Numbered from the stretch's first letter, positions 16,709 to 25,925 are shown. The stretch is 64,000 bases of DNA from Halopelagius fulvigenes (GCF_042662625.1 NZ_JBHSXH010000009.1:806001-870000); one strand, 5' to 3'. Numbers and translations: made by a program. Notes: a model not told the origin generated them from the letters alone.

Positions 16709-18313
16709 ATGTCGCGGTTGACGCGTTTCGTCTCCGCTGCGGGCGGTCGCGCGCTCCTCGTAGCGCTGAGCGCTCTGTTCGTCCTGTTGGCCGTCGGACG
16801 GACGGTTCTCGTGGTAGCGAACGGCGGGACGGTCACGACGGTCGGTGTCAGCCTGCTCCTGACGACGAGTCCGTGGCTCGTCGTCCTGTTCGGGGGGCGG
16901 TGGCTGGCGGAGACGGACCTCAGCCCCGACCTGCACCCGCGCATCGTGGGCTGGTCGCTCGGCGGGTTCGCAGTGATGCTCGTCGTCCTCGCCCTCGTAC
17001 AGACCGTGACCGGCGGGGGCGTAGACCGGTGGATGATATCCGGCATCCTCGCCACGGGTCTCGGCTGCGCCGGCGGGTTCGTCATCGGGGTGAACGAAGC
17101 CCGGGCCCTCGCGCGCGCCCGAGAGACCGAACGCAACAAGGACGAACTGCTCCGCGAACGCGACCTGCGGGAGCGAATCGTCCAGACGAGTCCGGTCGGC
17201 ATCGAAGTCGTCGATACCGACGGCGACGTGTTGCTCGTCAACCGGCGCGCGAGGGAGATCGTCGGACTCACGGCGGACGAGAGCGGGGCGTTCGCCGACG
17301 GCCCCCTGTTCGTCGAGACGGACTGCGAGGAGGGCCCCGCCGCCGACAGCCTCTTCGAACGCATCCGCTCGTCCGGCGAACCGGTGTACGACGAGGAGCG
17401 ACGGATTACCTGCCCCCGCGGCGAGCGAATCCACCTGTCCGTGAGCGGTAGCCCCCTCTACGACGCGTCCGGCGACGTGGCGTCGGTCGTCTTCGCGTTC
17501 GAGGACGTCACCGAGCGAAAGCGGATGGACGAGGAGCTTCGAGAGACGATAGAGCGCCTGGAGGCGTCGAACGAGCGGTTAGAGCGGTTCGCGTACGCCG
17601 CCTCCCACGACCTACAGGAACCGCTTCGGATGGTGTCGAGCTACCTCCGACTCCTCGAATCCCGACACGCCGACGAGGTAGACGGCGAGTCGCGGGAGTT
17701 CCTCGACTACGCCGTGGACGGCGCAGAGCGCATGCGGGCGATGATAGACAATCTCCTCGAGTACTCGCGCGTCGGTACGGACGGGGACCCGCTCGAACCG
17801 ACGGACGCCGGGGCGGTCCTCGACGACGTCCTCGACGACCTGCGCCCGCGAATCGAGGAGACGGACGCCACGGTCACGAGCGACGAACTGCCCACGGTGG
17901 CCGCGGACTCCCGCCAACTCGCGCAGGTGTTCCGGAACCTCCTCTCGAACGCCGTCACGTACTCCGGAGACGAATCGCCGCGGGTGCACGTGAGCGCGGC
18001 CGAGTCCGGCGACGAGTGGCGGTTCTCCGTCGCCGACGAGGGCATCGGCATCCGCCCGCGGTACCACGACCGGGTGTTCGGGGTGTTCAACCGCCTCCAC
18101 ACGATAGACGAGTACCCGGGGACCGGCATCGGGTTGGCGCTCTGCGAGCGAATCGTCGAGCGTCACGGCGGCGACATCTGGGTCGAGTCCGACGCCGGCC
18201 GAGGGGCGACGTTCTACTTCACCCTCCCCCGCACCTCGTCGGCGCGTAAGGTTCGCTCTCCCGGCGGAGACGGCGACGAACGCGCGGACGAAGCGGACGC
18301 GCGCACCGACTGA
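16709..18313 (+). CDS. Membrane PAS sensor histidine kinase
   Basis: This 534-residue kinase has about four membrane helices (residues 15-130), a PAS domain (about 155-268, beginning RERIVQTSPVGIEVVD and ending FEDVTERKRMDEEL), and a short coiled coil. The HisKA domain follows, with phospho-acceptor His300 in YAASHDLQEPLRMVSSYL. The HATPase domain has the N box FRNLLSNAVTYSGD, VADEGIGI and GTGIGLALCERIVERHGG. No response regulator gene is adjacent, as is common in haloarchaea. It sits between archease and DoxX; a functional link is not evident. Confidence 0.94.
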   Translation: MSRLTRFVSAAGGRALLVALSALFVLLAVGRTVLVVANGGTVTTVGVSLLLTTSPWLVVLFGGRWLAETDLSPDLHPRIVGWSLGGFAVMLVVLALVQTVTGGGVDRWMISGILATGLGCAGGFVIGVNEARALARARETERNKDELLRERDLRERIVQTSPVGIEVVDTDGDVLLVNRRAREIVGLTADESGAFADGPLFVETDCEEGPAADSLFERIRSSGEPVYDEERRITCPRGERIHLSVSGSPLYDASGDVASVVFAFEDVTERKRMDEELRETIERLEASNERLERFAYAASHDLQEPLRMVSSYLRLLESRHADEVDGESREFLDYAVDGAERMRAMIDNLLEYSRVGTDGDPLEPTDAGAVLDDVLDDLRPRIEETDATVTSDELPTVAADSRQLAQVFRNLLSNAVTYSGDESPRVHVSAAESGDEWRFSVADEGIGIRPRYHDRVFGVFNRLHTIDEYPGTGIGLALCERIVERHGGDIWVESDAGRGATFYFTLPRTSSARKVRSPGGDGDERADEADARTD

Positions 18314-18370
18314 CCGCCGGCGCGACGCTTCGTTCGAGAGCCTTACGGCGGCCGAGTCGTAACCGCCTAC

Positions 18371-19480
18371 ATGAAGCTCCGACCGTCCGTTGGTCGCGCG
18401 GGGACGTTCGCCCTCGTCTGTTCGCTCGCCCTCGTCGCGTTCGCCGGACGCGCGAGCGCGCACGTGAAGTACGTCACGCCCGGGAGCGACCCCGTGGCGG
18501 TCGCCGAATTCCTCGCGGGGGCCCTCTCGGACCCGTTCAACGTCGCCGTCCTCCTCGGCGGCGCGGCGTTCGTCGTCGCACTCCTCGGCGGGTACCTCGC
18601 CGTCCGCCCGGCGAGGCGGGACGTGGCGGTGTTCCGCGAGACCATCGAGAGTTACCGCGACCTGTTGCCGTGGCTCCTCCGTCTGAGCGTGGGGATCCCG
18701 CTCATCGGTGCCGGCTTCTCGGGCTACTTCTTCTCGCCCGTCGTCCACCTCGCCGACCCGACGTTCGTGCGCCTGTTCGGCATCACTGTCGGGTTCCTCC
18801 TCCTGTTCGGGTTCGGCACGCGCCTCGTCGCCGCCGCCGGACTCGCCGTCTACCTCGTCGGCTTCGCCTTCGAACCGGCGCTGATGCTCGCGTTCGAGTA
18901 CGTACCGGGTTTCATCGCCATTGCCCTCCTCGGCGGCGGGCGTCCGAGCGCCGACCACGTCGTCTCGCGGATGGCGGCGGACGACCGGACGCTGTACTCG
19001 AACGTGGACCCGTTCTACCGCGCGATCGCGGTGCCGTTCGTCGAACGCGTCCAGCCGTTCGCGTCGCTCGTCCCCCTCGTCCTCCGCGTCGGCGTCGGCG
19101 TCTCGTTCGTCTACCTCGGCGTCGCCCAGAAGCTGATGAACCCCGGCGAAGCGCTCTCCGTCGTCGCGAAGTACAACCTCACCGCCGTGGTCCCCGTCTC
19201 GCCCGAACTGTGGGTCGTCGGCGCGGGACTGACTGAAGCGCTCGTGGGCGTCCTCCTGATCACCGGCGCGTTCACCCGCGTGGCGTCGCTGACCGCCTTC
19301 CTCCTCTTCACGACGACGCTGTTCGGCCTCCCGGACGACCCGGTGCTGGCGCACGTCTCGCTGTTCGGCCTCGTCTCGGCGCTTCTCGTGACCGGCGCGG
19401 GCCCCTTCTCGGTGGACGAGTGGTTGGAGTACTGGGCCGCGCGGCGCGACCGGTCCGCCGACGCGACCGCGGCGGACTGA
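18371..19480 (+). CDS. DoxX-like membrane protein
   Basis: This 369-residue protein has an N-terminal signal-like segment (ALVCSLALVAFAGRASAHVKYV) and about eight further membrane helices. The C-terminal half has a DoxX-like core (RVGVGVSFVYLGVAQKLMNPG, then LTEALVGVLLITGAFTRVASL). DoxX proteins are linked to quinone/thiosulfate or redox functions in other archaea; no specific role can be assigned. The Ala-His (ASAHVKYV) just after the signal could place a histidine at the mature N-terminus. Confidence 0.85.
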   Translation: MKLRPSVGRAGTFALVCSLALVAFAGRASAHVKYVTPGSDPVAVAEFLAGALSDPFNVAVLLGGAAFVVALLGGYLAVRPARRDVAVFRETIESYRDLLPWLLRLSVGIPLIGAGFSGYFFSPVVHLADPTFVRLFGITVGFLLLFGFGTRLVAAAGLAVYLVGFAFEPALMLAFEYVPGFIAIALLGGGRPSADHVVSRMAADDRTLYSNVDPFYRAIAVPFVERVQPFASLVPLVLRVGVGVSFVYLGVAQKLMNPGEALSVVAKYNLTAVVPVSPELWVVGAGLTEALVGVLLITGAFTRVASLTAFLLFTTTLFGLPDDPVLAHVSLFGLVSALLVTGAGPFSVDEWLEYWAARRDRSADATAAD

Positions 19481-19551
19481 CGCGTGACAGTGAGTCCCGG
19501 GGAAATCCCCGTGACGGAATCCTTTCGTGGCGGCCGGCCGACTAGCCGCGT

Positions 19552-21024
19552 ATGACAGACGACGCCGACGTGCGAGAGTTCGACGGCATCCGCCTCGAAC
19601 GCGTCCGAGACTACGTGTGGGAGATTCCCCGCGAGGGCGACATGCGCGTCCCGGCGCGGGTACTCGCCAGCGAGGGACTCCTCGAACAGATCGGGGGAGA
19701 CAAGACGCTCCAGCAGTTGCGGAACGCGACGCACTTGCCCGGCATCGCCAAGTACGCCATCTGCATGCCCGACGGCCACCAAGGGTACGGCTTCCCCGTC
19801 GGCGGCGTCGGCGCGACGGACGTCGAAGACGGCTGTATCTCGCCCGGCAGCGTGGGCTACGACATCAACTGCGGCGTCAGAATGATGAAGACGAACCTCA
19901 CCTACGACGACGTGCAGGGCCGCGAGGAGGAACTCGTCGAGGCCCTGTTCGCGAACGTCCCGTCCGGACTGGGCGGCGGCGGCGTCGTCCAAGGGGACAT
20001 CGACGCCGTCGAGGGCGTCCTCGCCCGCGGGATGGACTGGGCCCTCGAAGAGGGCTGGGCCGTGAAGGAGGACTTAGCCCACTGCGAGGACGAGGGGATG
20101 CGCCCCGACGCGGACCCGAGTGCGGTGTCCCAGAAGGCAAAAGACAGGGGGAAGAACCAACTCGGCAGTCTCGGCTCCGGTAACCACTTCCTCGAAGTTC
20201 AGCGGGTGACGGACGTGTTCCGCGAAGAGGTGGCCGACTCCTTCGGTCTGTTCGACGACCAGATAGTGGTCCTCATCCACTGCGGGTCGCGCGGACTCGG
20301 CCACCAGGTGTGCTCCGACTACCTCCGGCGGATAGAGAAGGAACACGGCGACCTGTTGGCGGACCTGCCGGACAAGGAACTCGCCGCCGCGCCCGCCGGG
20401 TCCGAACTGGCCGAGGAGTACTACGGCGCGATGTGCGCCGCCATCAACTTCGCGTGGGTGAACCGCCAACTCATCATGCACCGCACGCGGCAGGTGTTCG
20501 AACGCGTCTTCGAACGCGACTGGGAGGAGATGGAGATGCACCTGCTGTACGACGTGGCGCACAACATCGCCAAGAAGGAGGTACACGCGGTAGACGGTGA
20601 GGACAGGGAACTGTACGTCCACCGGAAGGGCGCGACGCGGGCGTTCCCGGCGGGCCGTCCGGAACTCCCCTCCGCGTACCGCGACGTGGGCCAACCCATC
20701 ATCATCCCCGGGAGCATGGGCGCGGGGTCGTACGTCCTCCGCGGCGGCGAGAACTCCTTGGACCTCACGTTCGGCTCTACCGCCCACGGCGCGGGCCGGA
20801 CGATGAGTCGGACGCAGGCCAAACAGGAGTACTGGGGCGAGACGGTGCAGAACGAACTGCGCGACCAAGAGAAGATATACGTCAAGGCGCAGTCGGGCGC
20901 GACGGTGGCCGAGGAGGCTCCGGGCGTCTACAAGGACGTGGACGAGGTGGTCCGCGTCTCCGACGAACTCGGCATCGGCGACAAGGTGGTGCGGACGTTC
21001 CCCGTCTGCAACATCAAGGGCTGA
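19552..21024 (+). CDS. rtcB: RNA-splicing ligase RtcB
   Basis: This 490-residue enzyme seals tRNA halves after intron removal, joining a 2',3'-cyclic phosphate or 3'-phosphate to a 5'-OH end with GTP and Mn. Diagnostic motifs are MPDGHQGYGFPVGGVGA (72-88), SVGYDINCGVRMM with metal ligand Cys107, SLGSGNHFLEVQ, IHCGSRGLGHQV, LLYDVAHNIAK, and STAHGAGRTMSR, whose His is the guanylated residue. Length matches intein-free archaeal RtcB. Archease is encoded nearby at 16171-16641. Confidence 0.97.
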   Translation: MTDDADVREFDGIRLERVRDYVWEIPREGDMRVPARVLASEGLLEQIGGDKTLQQLRNATHLPGIAKYAICMPDGHQGYGFPVGGVGATDVEDGCISPGSVGYDINCGVRMMKTNLTYDDVQGREEELVEALFANVPSGLGGGGVVQGDIDAVEGVLARGMDWALEEGWAVKEDLAHCEDEGMRPDADPSAVSQKAKDRGKNQLGSLGSGNHFLEVQRVTDVFREEVADSFGLFDDQIVVLIHCGSRGLGHQVCSDYLRRIEKEHGDLLADLPDKELAAAPAGSELAEEYYGAMCAAINFAWVNRQLIMHRTRQVFERVFERDWEEMEMHLLYDVAHNIAKKEVHAVDGEDRELYVHRKGATRAFPAGRPELPSAYRDVGQPIIIPGSMGAGSYVLRGGENSLDLTFGSTAHGAGRTMSRTQAKQEYWGETVQNELRDQEKIYVKAQSGATVAEEAPGVYKDVDEVVRVSDELGIGDKVVRTFPVCNIKG

Positions 21025-21054
21025 GCGCGGGCGACCGACCCGGGGACGGCCGAC

Positions 21055-21420
21055 TCAGGACCGACTCGCCGAGTCGGGCGCGCGGCGTTCGCTCGCGCGG
21101 CGCTTGTAGAAGTAGTACGCGAGCGCCGCGAGGCCGACGAACGTCGCCGCGATACCCTCCTGCGGGACGCCGCCGGCGAGGAGCGTCGTCGTCACGTCCG
21201 CGAGGCCGAGAGCGAGGGCGACGAGGCCGCCGCCGAGAACCCACGCCCGCGGGTCGGCCGCCTCGGGGTCGTACATCCCCGCCTCGATGAGGGCCATCTC
21301 CTTTCTGTGCTCGAGGTAGACTATCCCGCCGGTCAGCACCACCACCGCGAACACGAGGGTGAGGAAGGGCAGTAAGAACAACGCGTCGTCGAGTGCGAGA
21401 CCAATTTGTAAGAGGCTCAT
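21055..21420 (-). CDS. Small membrane protein, uncharacterised
   Basis: This 121-residue protein has an N-terminal helix (ALFLLPFLTLVFAVVVLTGGIVYL), a short soluble segment HRKEMALIEAGMYDPE, and two further hydrophobic stretches (GGGLVALALGLADVTTTLLAGG and IAATFVGLAALAYYFY). The HRKE-ALIEAG-Y motif resembles bacterial DUF6249-like membrane proteins. The ATG at 21420 (MSLLQIG) is chosen over an in-frame GTG at 21426. Function is unknown. Confidence 0.75.
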   Translation of the reverse strand: MSLLQIGLALDDALFLLPFLTLVFAVVVLTGGIVYLEHRKEMALIEAGMYDPEAADPRAWVLGGGLVALALGLADVTTTLLAGGVPQEGIAATFVGLAALAYYFYKRRASERRAPDSASRS

Positions 21421-21488
21421 GTCCACCTATACGCTCGACGAGGAGATATCTCTACCGTGACAGGTAGTGGCCGAGGACGCCGGCGGGG

Positions 21489-21881
21489 TTAGAGGCCGAT
21501 ATCGACGTACTCGCTCTCGGGAACCGACTCCACCGCCTCGCCGTCCTCGTACCGGACGAACGAGAGGTAGAAGTCGCGGCCGCACGGCGACTCCCCGTGC
21601 GGGTCGTCCACATCGTCCGCCTCGATCCGCTCTCCCGTCCACGTCAGGCCGGGCGCGTCGCTCTCGCCGCAGACGAAGTGAACGCCGTCCGCGTCGTCGG
21701 ACACCGTCCCACTGCTTGCCGAGGTTCCCTCGGCATCGTCCTCGAACTCCTCGTCCGGTTCGGCGTACTCCCACCCGACGAGGGGGTACGGCGTGACGGA
21801 CTTGTCCGCGAGGTAGCCCTCGCGCAGAATTTCGACGAGTGCGCCGCAGTGCGGGCAGTAGTAACTCACCGGATAGCTCAT
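21489..21881 (-). CDS. Zinc-ribbon-like hypothetical protein
   Basis: This 130-residue acidic protein starts with YYCPHCGALVEI, a CxxC zinc-ribbon half, and has further cysteines in HFVCGES and ESPCGRDFYLSF that could complete a zinc site. I recognise no named family. It is a single gene between a membrane protein and the HAD hydrolase. Confidence 0.75.
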   Translation of the reverse strand: MSYPVSYYCPHCGALVEILREGYLADKSVTPYPLVGWEYAEPDEEFEDDAEGTSASSGTVSDDADGVHFVCGESDAPGLTWTGERIEADDVDDPHGESPCGRDFYLSFVRYEDGEAVESVPESEYVDIGL

Positions 21882-22071
21882 CGGCGGACGATAGGAGACA
21901 GGGCGACTTAACGCCCGCGTCGGCTCCGCGCCTCCGTCACTCCGCCCGCCGAACGTTTATCCGCGATGCCGCGGCCAGACGCCGCGTGCGCTGAGTTCGA
22001 CCCGGCGGCGAGACGCGGTTGCTCGGCACGCCGCCGCCGGTCCGACGACGACGTGCCGACTGTAAGCCGAG

Positions 22072-22635
22072 TTAGCCGAGGGACGACGGGCGGCCGCCGA
22101 CGTACAGGAACTCGACGCCCGCGCGGTCCGCGGCGTGTTCGTCGGTGAGGGAGTCGCCGACGAAGACGGTCGATTCTGTGTCCGCGCCGATTCGGTCTAT
22201 CGTCTCCAGCAGGGGTTTGGGGTCGGGCTTCCGGGTCGCCACGGAGTCGCGGCCCACGACGGCGTCGACGTGTTCGGACAGGTCGTGCGCGTCGAGTGCG
22301 ACGTTGCAGGCGTCCTCGCAGTTGAGCGAGCAGACGCCCTCGGCGGCGCCGTTCGCGCCGAGTGCGTCGGCGTGCGGGAGTCGTTCAGACTCGCGCGCGC
22401 CCTCGTGTTCGTGGTCGGCGATTATCGCCTCGATTTCGCCGCGGATGCCCTCCTCGTCCGCGAGGTCGAGCATCGCCCAGAGGTCCATCCCGCCGGCGTC
22501 CACGCCGTGACCGTCGAACGCCTCTATCACCTCGTTCGCCACCTCGTCCCAATCGACCGCGAGGTGGACGAGGGTTCCGTCCAAGTCCCAGACGACGGCG
22601 TCGAACGCTTCGAGGTCCGTCTTCGTCGGTTTCAC
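22072..22635 (-). CDS. HAD-superfamily hydrolase, phosphoglycolate phosphatase-like
   Basis: This protein of about 187 residues has all HAD motifs: VVWDLDGTLV with the nucleophile Asp, a lysine in ATRKPDPKPLLE, and VFVGDSLTDEHAADRAGVEF with the acidic pair. A small helical cap lies between motifs I and II, as in phosphoglycolate phosphatases. The GTG at 22635 (VKPTKTDLEAFDAV) is chosen; another GTG at 22656 is also possible. The gene follows the acyl-CoA dehydrogenase by about 50 bp on the same strand. Confidence 0.88.
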   Translation of the reverse strand: MKPTKTDLEAFDAVVWDLDGTLVHLAVDWDEVANEVIEAFDGHGVDAGGMDLWAMLDLADEEGIRGEIEAIIADHEHEGARESERLPHADALGANGAAEGVCSLNCEDACNVALDAHDLSEHVDAVVGRDSVATRKPDPKPLLETIDRIGADTESTVFVGDSLTDEHAADRAGVEFLYVGGRPSSLG

Positions 22636-22687
22636 GCACGGGAGTCGGGCCCCCACCGGAAAGACGGCTTCGGTCGGCGGGAACGAC

Positions 22688-23833
22688 TCACTCGAAGACG
22701 CCGCGGGCGATAATCTCCTTCTGAATCTCGGAGGTCCCCTCGTAGATGGTCGTTATCTTCGCGTCGCGGTAGAACCGCTCCACGTCGAACTCCGCGGTGT
22801 AGCCGTACCCGCCGTGTATCTGGACCGCCTCGTTCGTCACGTCCACGGCGGTTTCGCTGGCCGCGTACTTCGCCATCGCGGCGGCGGTTCGGGGATCTTC
22901 GCCCTCGTCTTCGAGTCTGGCCGCCTCGCGGACCATCAGGCGCGCGGCGTGGACGTCCGTCGCCATGTCGGCCACCTTGTGCCGGATGGTCTGTATCTCG
23001 GCGATGGGTTCGCCGAACTGCTCTCGTTCGAGGGCGTAGGACTTCGCCTCGTCGAGGGCGGCCTGCGCGAGTCCGACCGCCTGCGCCGCGATGCCGATGC
23101 GACCGCCCGTGAGGATGCGGAACGCGGCGGAGAGGCCCGCGCCCTCCTCGGTGAGGCGGTTCTCCGCGGGGACGCGCACGTCGTCGAACAGGAGACTCGT
23201 CGTGTCCGACGCCCGGAGGCCGAGTTTGTGCTCTTTCTTTCCCACCTCGATACCGGCGTCCTTCGGGACGAGAAACTGCGTGACCGAGTTCGGGTCGTCG
23301 GGGTCCGTCTTCGCGAAGACGATGCACACCTCGCCGCGTTCACCGTTCGTTATCCACTGTTTCTCGCCGTTCAGAACGTACTCGTCGCCCTCCCGACGAG
23401 CGACGGTGGACATCTCCGCGGGGTTCGACCCCGCGTGCGGTTCCGAGAGCGCGAACATCCCGACCGGCCGGCCGGACGCCATCTCGGGAAGCCACCGCTC
23501 CTTCTGCTCTGCGGACCCGAACTCCGCGATGCAGGAGGTGGCGAGGCAGTGAACCGAGAGGGCGGTGGCGACGGCGAGTTGGCCGTGCGCCACCTCCTCG
23601 TTGACCACGGCGTACGTCGTCCGGTCCGCGCCGACGCCGCCGTACGCCTCGGGGACCGTCAGCCCGGTCAGATCGAGTTCCGAGAGGCCGTCCCACACCT
23701 CCTCGGGGAACCGTTCTTCGGCGTCGGCCGCCGCGGCGGTGGGACGAATCTCCCGTTCCGCGAACGTCCGCACCACGTCGCGCACCGCGCGTTGTTCCTC
23801 GGTGAGTGCCGAACCGGCGTCTGCGAGTGCCAT
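22688..23833 (-). CDS. Acyl-CoA dehydrogenase
   Basis: This 381-residue FAD enzyme introduces a double bond into acyl-CoA and passes electrons to ETF. Family motifs include MFALSEPHAGSNPAEM, KQWITNGE, GIAAQAVGLAQAALDEA, YALEREQFGEPIAE, and QIHGGYGYTAEFDVERFYRDAKITTIYEGTSE (given here in part as motif names), in which the Glu of YEGTSE is the catalytic base of short-chain enzymes. The chain-length preference is unknown. The likely electron acceptor is encoded by the fix operon near 39-43 kb, though that link is inference. Confidence 0.94.
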   Translation of the reverse strand: MALADAGSALTEEQRAVRDVVRTFAEREIRPTAAAADAEERFPEEVWDGLSELDLTGLTVPEAYGGVGADRTTYAVVNEEVAHGQLAVATALSVHCLATSCIAEFGSAEQKERWLPEMASGRPVGMFALSEPHAGSNPAEMSTVARREGDEYVLNGEKQWITNGERGEVCIVFAKTDPDDPNSVTQFLVPKDAGIEVGKKEHKLGLRASDTTSLLFDDVRVPAENRLTEEGAGLSAAFRILTGGRIGIAAQAVGLAQAALDEAKSYALEREQFGEPIAEIQTIRHKVADMATDVHAARLMVREAARLEDEGEDPRTAAAMAKYAASETAVDVTNEAVQIHGGYGYTAEFDVERFYRDAKITTIYEGTSEIQKEIIARGVFE

Positions 23834-23871
23834 GCCTCGGAGTCGTATCTCACATGGAAAAAGATGAGTGA

Positions 23872-25071
23872 CTACTCGCCGTCGCGGACGCGGGCGACGA
23901 CGTCCTCGGGGGCGGCGTCGAGTCCGCCGCCCTGCGCGAAGGCGGCCCCGCCGCCCCCGCCGCCGCCGAACTCGTCGGTGAGGTCCGAGACGACGTCGCC
24001 GGCGTTCGCGTCCGCGTCCTCGGCCGCCGCGACGACGACGAAGGGACTGTCACCGCCGCCGACGGCCACCACCACGTCCTCGCCGTCCGCCACGGCGTCC
24101 TTCGCCGCCTCGCCCACGTCGTTCGGGCCGAACTCGTCGACGACCCCGACACGCCACGTCGCGCCGTCGCGTTCGACGGCGTCCAACTCGGCGAGTTTCC
24201 CCTCGATGAGGTCCGATTCGAGTTCGCGGAGGTCGCTCTCCAGCGACTCCTTCTCGGCGCGGAGTTCGGCCGCCGCCTCCCCCACGTCCTCGACGGCCGT
24301 CCCGAGTTCCCGCGACGCGTCGAGGGCGGCGCGGTGGACGTCCGCGCGCCGTTCGACGCCCGAGGGGCCGACGGCGAACTCGACGCGGGTGAGTCCCTCG
24401 CCGGGATTCGACCGCCCGACGACGGTCACGGGTCCGATTTCGCTCGTGTTCGAGACGTGCGTCCCGCCGCAGGCGGCCACGTCCCAGCCGTCGATATCGA
24501 CCAGTCGAACGGCGTCCGCGTCGGCCATCACGCCCTCTTCGGTCTTCGTGTTGAACGCCACGTCGTCGCGCGCCGTCGCCTCCTCGGCGGGCACCTCCTC
24601 CCACGTCACCTCGCGGGAGTCCCAGACGGCCCGGTTCGTCAGTCGTTCGAGTTCGACCACCACCTCGTCGTCGATGTCGGTGGCGGTGGCGAAGTCCACC
24701 CGCACCTTCTCCTCGCCGATGTCGAACCCGCCGTACCCCAAGTCGTCGAGGAGTCGGCGGCCCGCGCCGTAGAGGACGTGACTGGCGGTGTGGGCGCGCA
24801 TGCAGTACGTCCGGAAGTCGTCGTCCACGACGCCCGCCACCTCGTCGCCCACGTCGAAATCGGGCGCTTCTTCGAGGGTGTGGACGACCGCTTCTTCGCC
24901 CTTCTGTACGTCCGCGACGGGGACGCCGCCGAGCGTTCCCCTGTCGGCGGGTTGGCCGCCGCTCTCGGCGTAGAAGTACGTCTCCGAGAGCGTGACGTTC
25001 CGTCCATCGACGCTCGCGACTTCGGCTTCGAACCGGCGGACGCCGGGTTCCTCCGGGGCATGCGTTAGCAT
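23872..25071 (-). CDS. AlaX-type alanyl-tRNA editing protein with DHHA1 domain
   Basis: This 399-residue protein resembles the editing and C-terminal parts of alanyl-tRNA synthetase without the catalytic core. It begins with a beta-barrel region (SETYFYAESGGQPADRG), then the zinc-binding editing site HTASH (near residue 94) and CGGTH (near 201). A coiled-coil linker and a DHHA1 domain with GGGGGGGAAFAQGGG follow. It should hydrolyse Ser- or Gly-tRNA(Ala). Length agrees with the long AlaX class. Confidence 0.93.
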   Translation of the reverse strand: MLTHAPEEPGVRRFEAEVASVDGRNVTLSETYFYAESGGQPADRGTLGGVPVADVQKGEEAVVHTLEEAPDFDVGDEVAGVVDDDFRTYCMRAHTASHVLYGAGRRLLDDLGYGGFDIGEEKVRVDFATATDIDDEVVVELERLTNRAVWDSREVTWEEVPAEEATARDDVAFNTKTEEGVMADADAVRLVDIDGWDVAACGGTHVSNTSEIGPVTVVGRSNPGEGLTRVEFAVGPSGVERRADVHRAALDASRELGTAVEDVGEAAAELRAEKESLESDLRELESDLIEGKLAELDAVERDGATWRVGVVDEFGPNDVGEAAKDAVADGEDVVVAVGGGDSPFVVVAAAEDADANAGDVVSDLTDEFGGGGGGGAAFAQGGGLDAAPEDVVARVRDGE

Positions 25072-25133
25072 GGGTGTCGGTGAGACGGTCGGCGGAGAAA
25101 AACGACCCGGTTACGGCCGCGTCCGAAGGCAGG

Positions 25134-25655
25134 TCACTCGTCTACGATGTCCACGTCAAGTCGTTCTTCGAGTGCGCGGATGACCGACCCGCCCACGTCC
25201 GTCCGCGTCGCGCGGCCCTGTTCGATGGCGACGACGTCGGACTCCTCTATGTCCAGTTCCTCGGCGAGTTCCTCGGCGGTCAGGCCGGCGTCCTGCCGCG
25301 CCGACTCGACGACGCCGCCGTACCCGGAGACGAGGTACGGGAGGCGGTCCTTCTCGTAGTTCGTCCCCTTCTTCTCCCAGTGGGAGGAGTCGCCCTTCGA
25401 TTGGTCGTACAGTTTCGCCGTCCGTTGGGCCGCCCGCTTGCGGCGGTTCCGCGGACTATCGTCGGTTCGGGGCGTCGCGTCCCCCTTCTTCTTGTCCTTG
25501 TGGCGGTTGTCGTCGTGGGGCGCGCAGTCGGAACAGACGAGCAGGTTCGCTCCCTCGACGTTGGCGCGCCGGAGTTTACCGGCGGTGCGACCGCAGAGTT
25601 CGCAGCTGTCGCCGTCTCCTCCGCCGCCACCCCCTCCGGTGGAGTACTTGGGCAT
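25134..25655 (-). CDS. Archaeal multiprotein bridging factor aMBF1
   Basis: This 173-residue protein has an N-terminal zinc ribbon (CELCG near 18-22 and CSDC near 41-44), a basic central linker, and a C-terminal Xre-type helix-turn-helix (ESARQDAGLTAEELAEELDI, VVAIEQGRAT). That order defines aMBF1, the archaeal MBF1 homologue linked to translation and transcription. A seven-glycine run precedes the zinc ribbon. A symmetric TATA (CTTTTAAAAC, about 25679-25688) lies some 25 bp before the start. Confidence 0.95.
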   Translation of the reverse strand: MPKYSTGGGGGGGDGDSCELCGRTAGKLRRANVEGANLLVCSDCAPHDDNRHKDKKKGDATPRTDDSPRNRRKRAAQRTAKLYDQSKGDSSHWEKKGTNYEKDRLPYLVSGYGGVVESARQDAGLTAEELAEELDIEESDVVAIEQGRATRTDVGGSVIRALEERLDVDIVDE

Positions 25656-25744
25656 GCCATCTCGTATCGTCTCTACGCTTTTAAAACCGCGGCCGGATCC
25701 GGCGTCGCCGTCGCTCTCGGACGGTCGGGTCGGAAACGAGAGAG

Positions 25745-25843
25745 CCGACGCTACGAAGTGTAGCGTCGGAAGGATTGTGCGTGGGTGATGTCCCGGGAGG
25801 GAATCACCTGCATCGTTGTGGCGGGTGTGCCGCCGTGCGATGC
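25745..25843. other. Cluster of three hairpins beside tRNA-Leu
   Basis: Three consecutive inverted repeats fill the space between aMBF1 and the tRNA. The first is a perfect 10-bp stem (25745-25754 with 25760-25769). The second pairs GGTGAT and TCCC with GGGA and ATCACC (25784-25808), leaving a GGGA loop. The third pairs GCATCG with CGATGC (25810-25815, 25838-25843) around GGCGG/CCGCC. It could be the tRNA trailer, a terminator region or a small RNA; strand is not certain. Confidence 0.5.
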
Positions 25844-25925
25844 GTGGGACCGGATTTGAACCGGCGGACTCCTACGAGACAGCGCCCTCAACGCTGCGCC
25901 GTTGGCCTGGCTTGGCTACCCACGC
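25841..25925 (-). tRNA. tRNA-Leu (GAG anticodon)
   Basis: Read on the minus strand, an 85-nt type II tRNA folds with acceptor stem GCGTGGG/CCCACGC and discriminator A. The D arm is GCC...GGC. The anticodon stem CAGCG/CGCTG has loop TTGAGGG, giving anticodon GAG. A long variable arm (TCTCGTAGGAGTCC) and T arm GCCGG-TTCAAAT-CCGGT complete it. The long variable arm, the A discriminator and the anticodon all indicate leucine (CUC/CUU). No intron is present and CCA is not encoded. Confidence 0.96.

Noticed and set aside
25841..25925. tRNA-Leu as an integration site with a nearby island
   Set aside because: No integrase, no repeated tRNA 3' fragment and no base-composition change were seen in the flanks.
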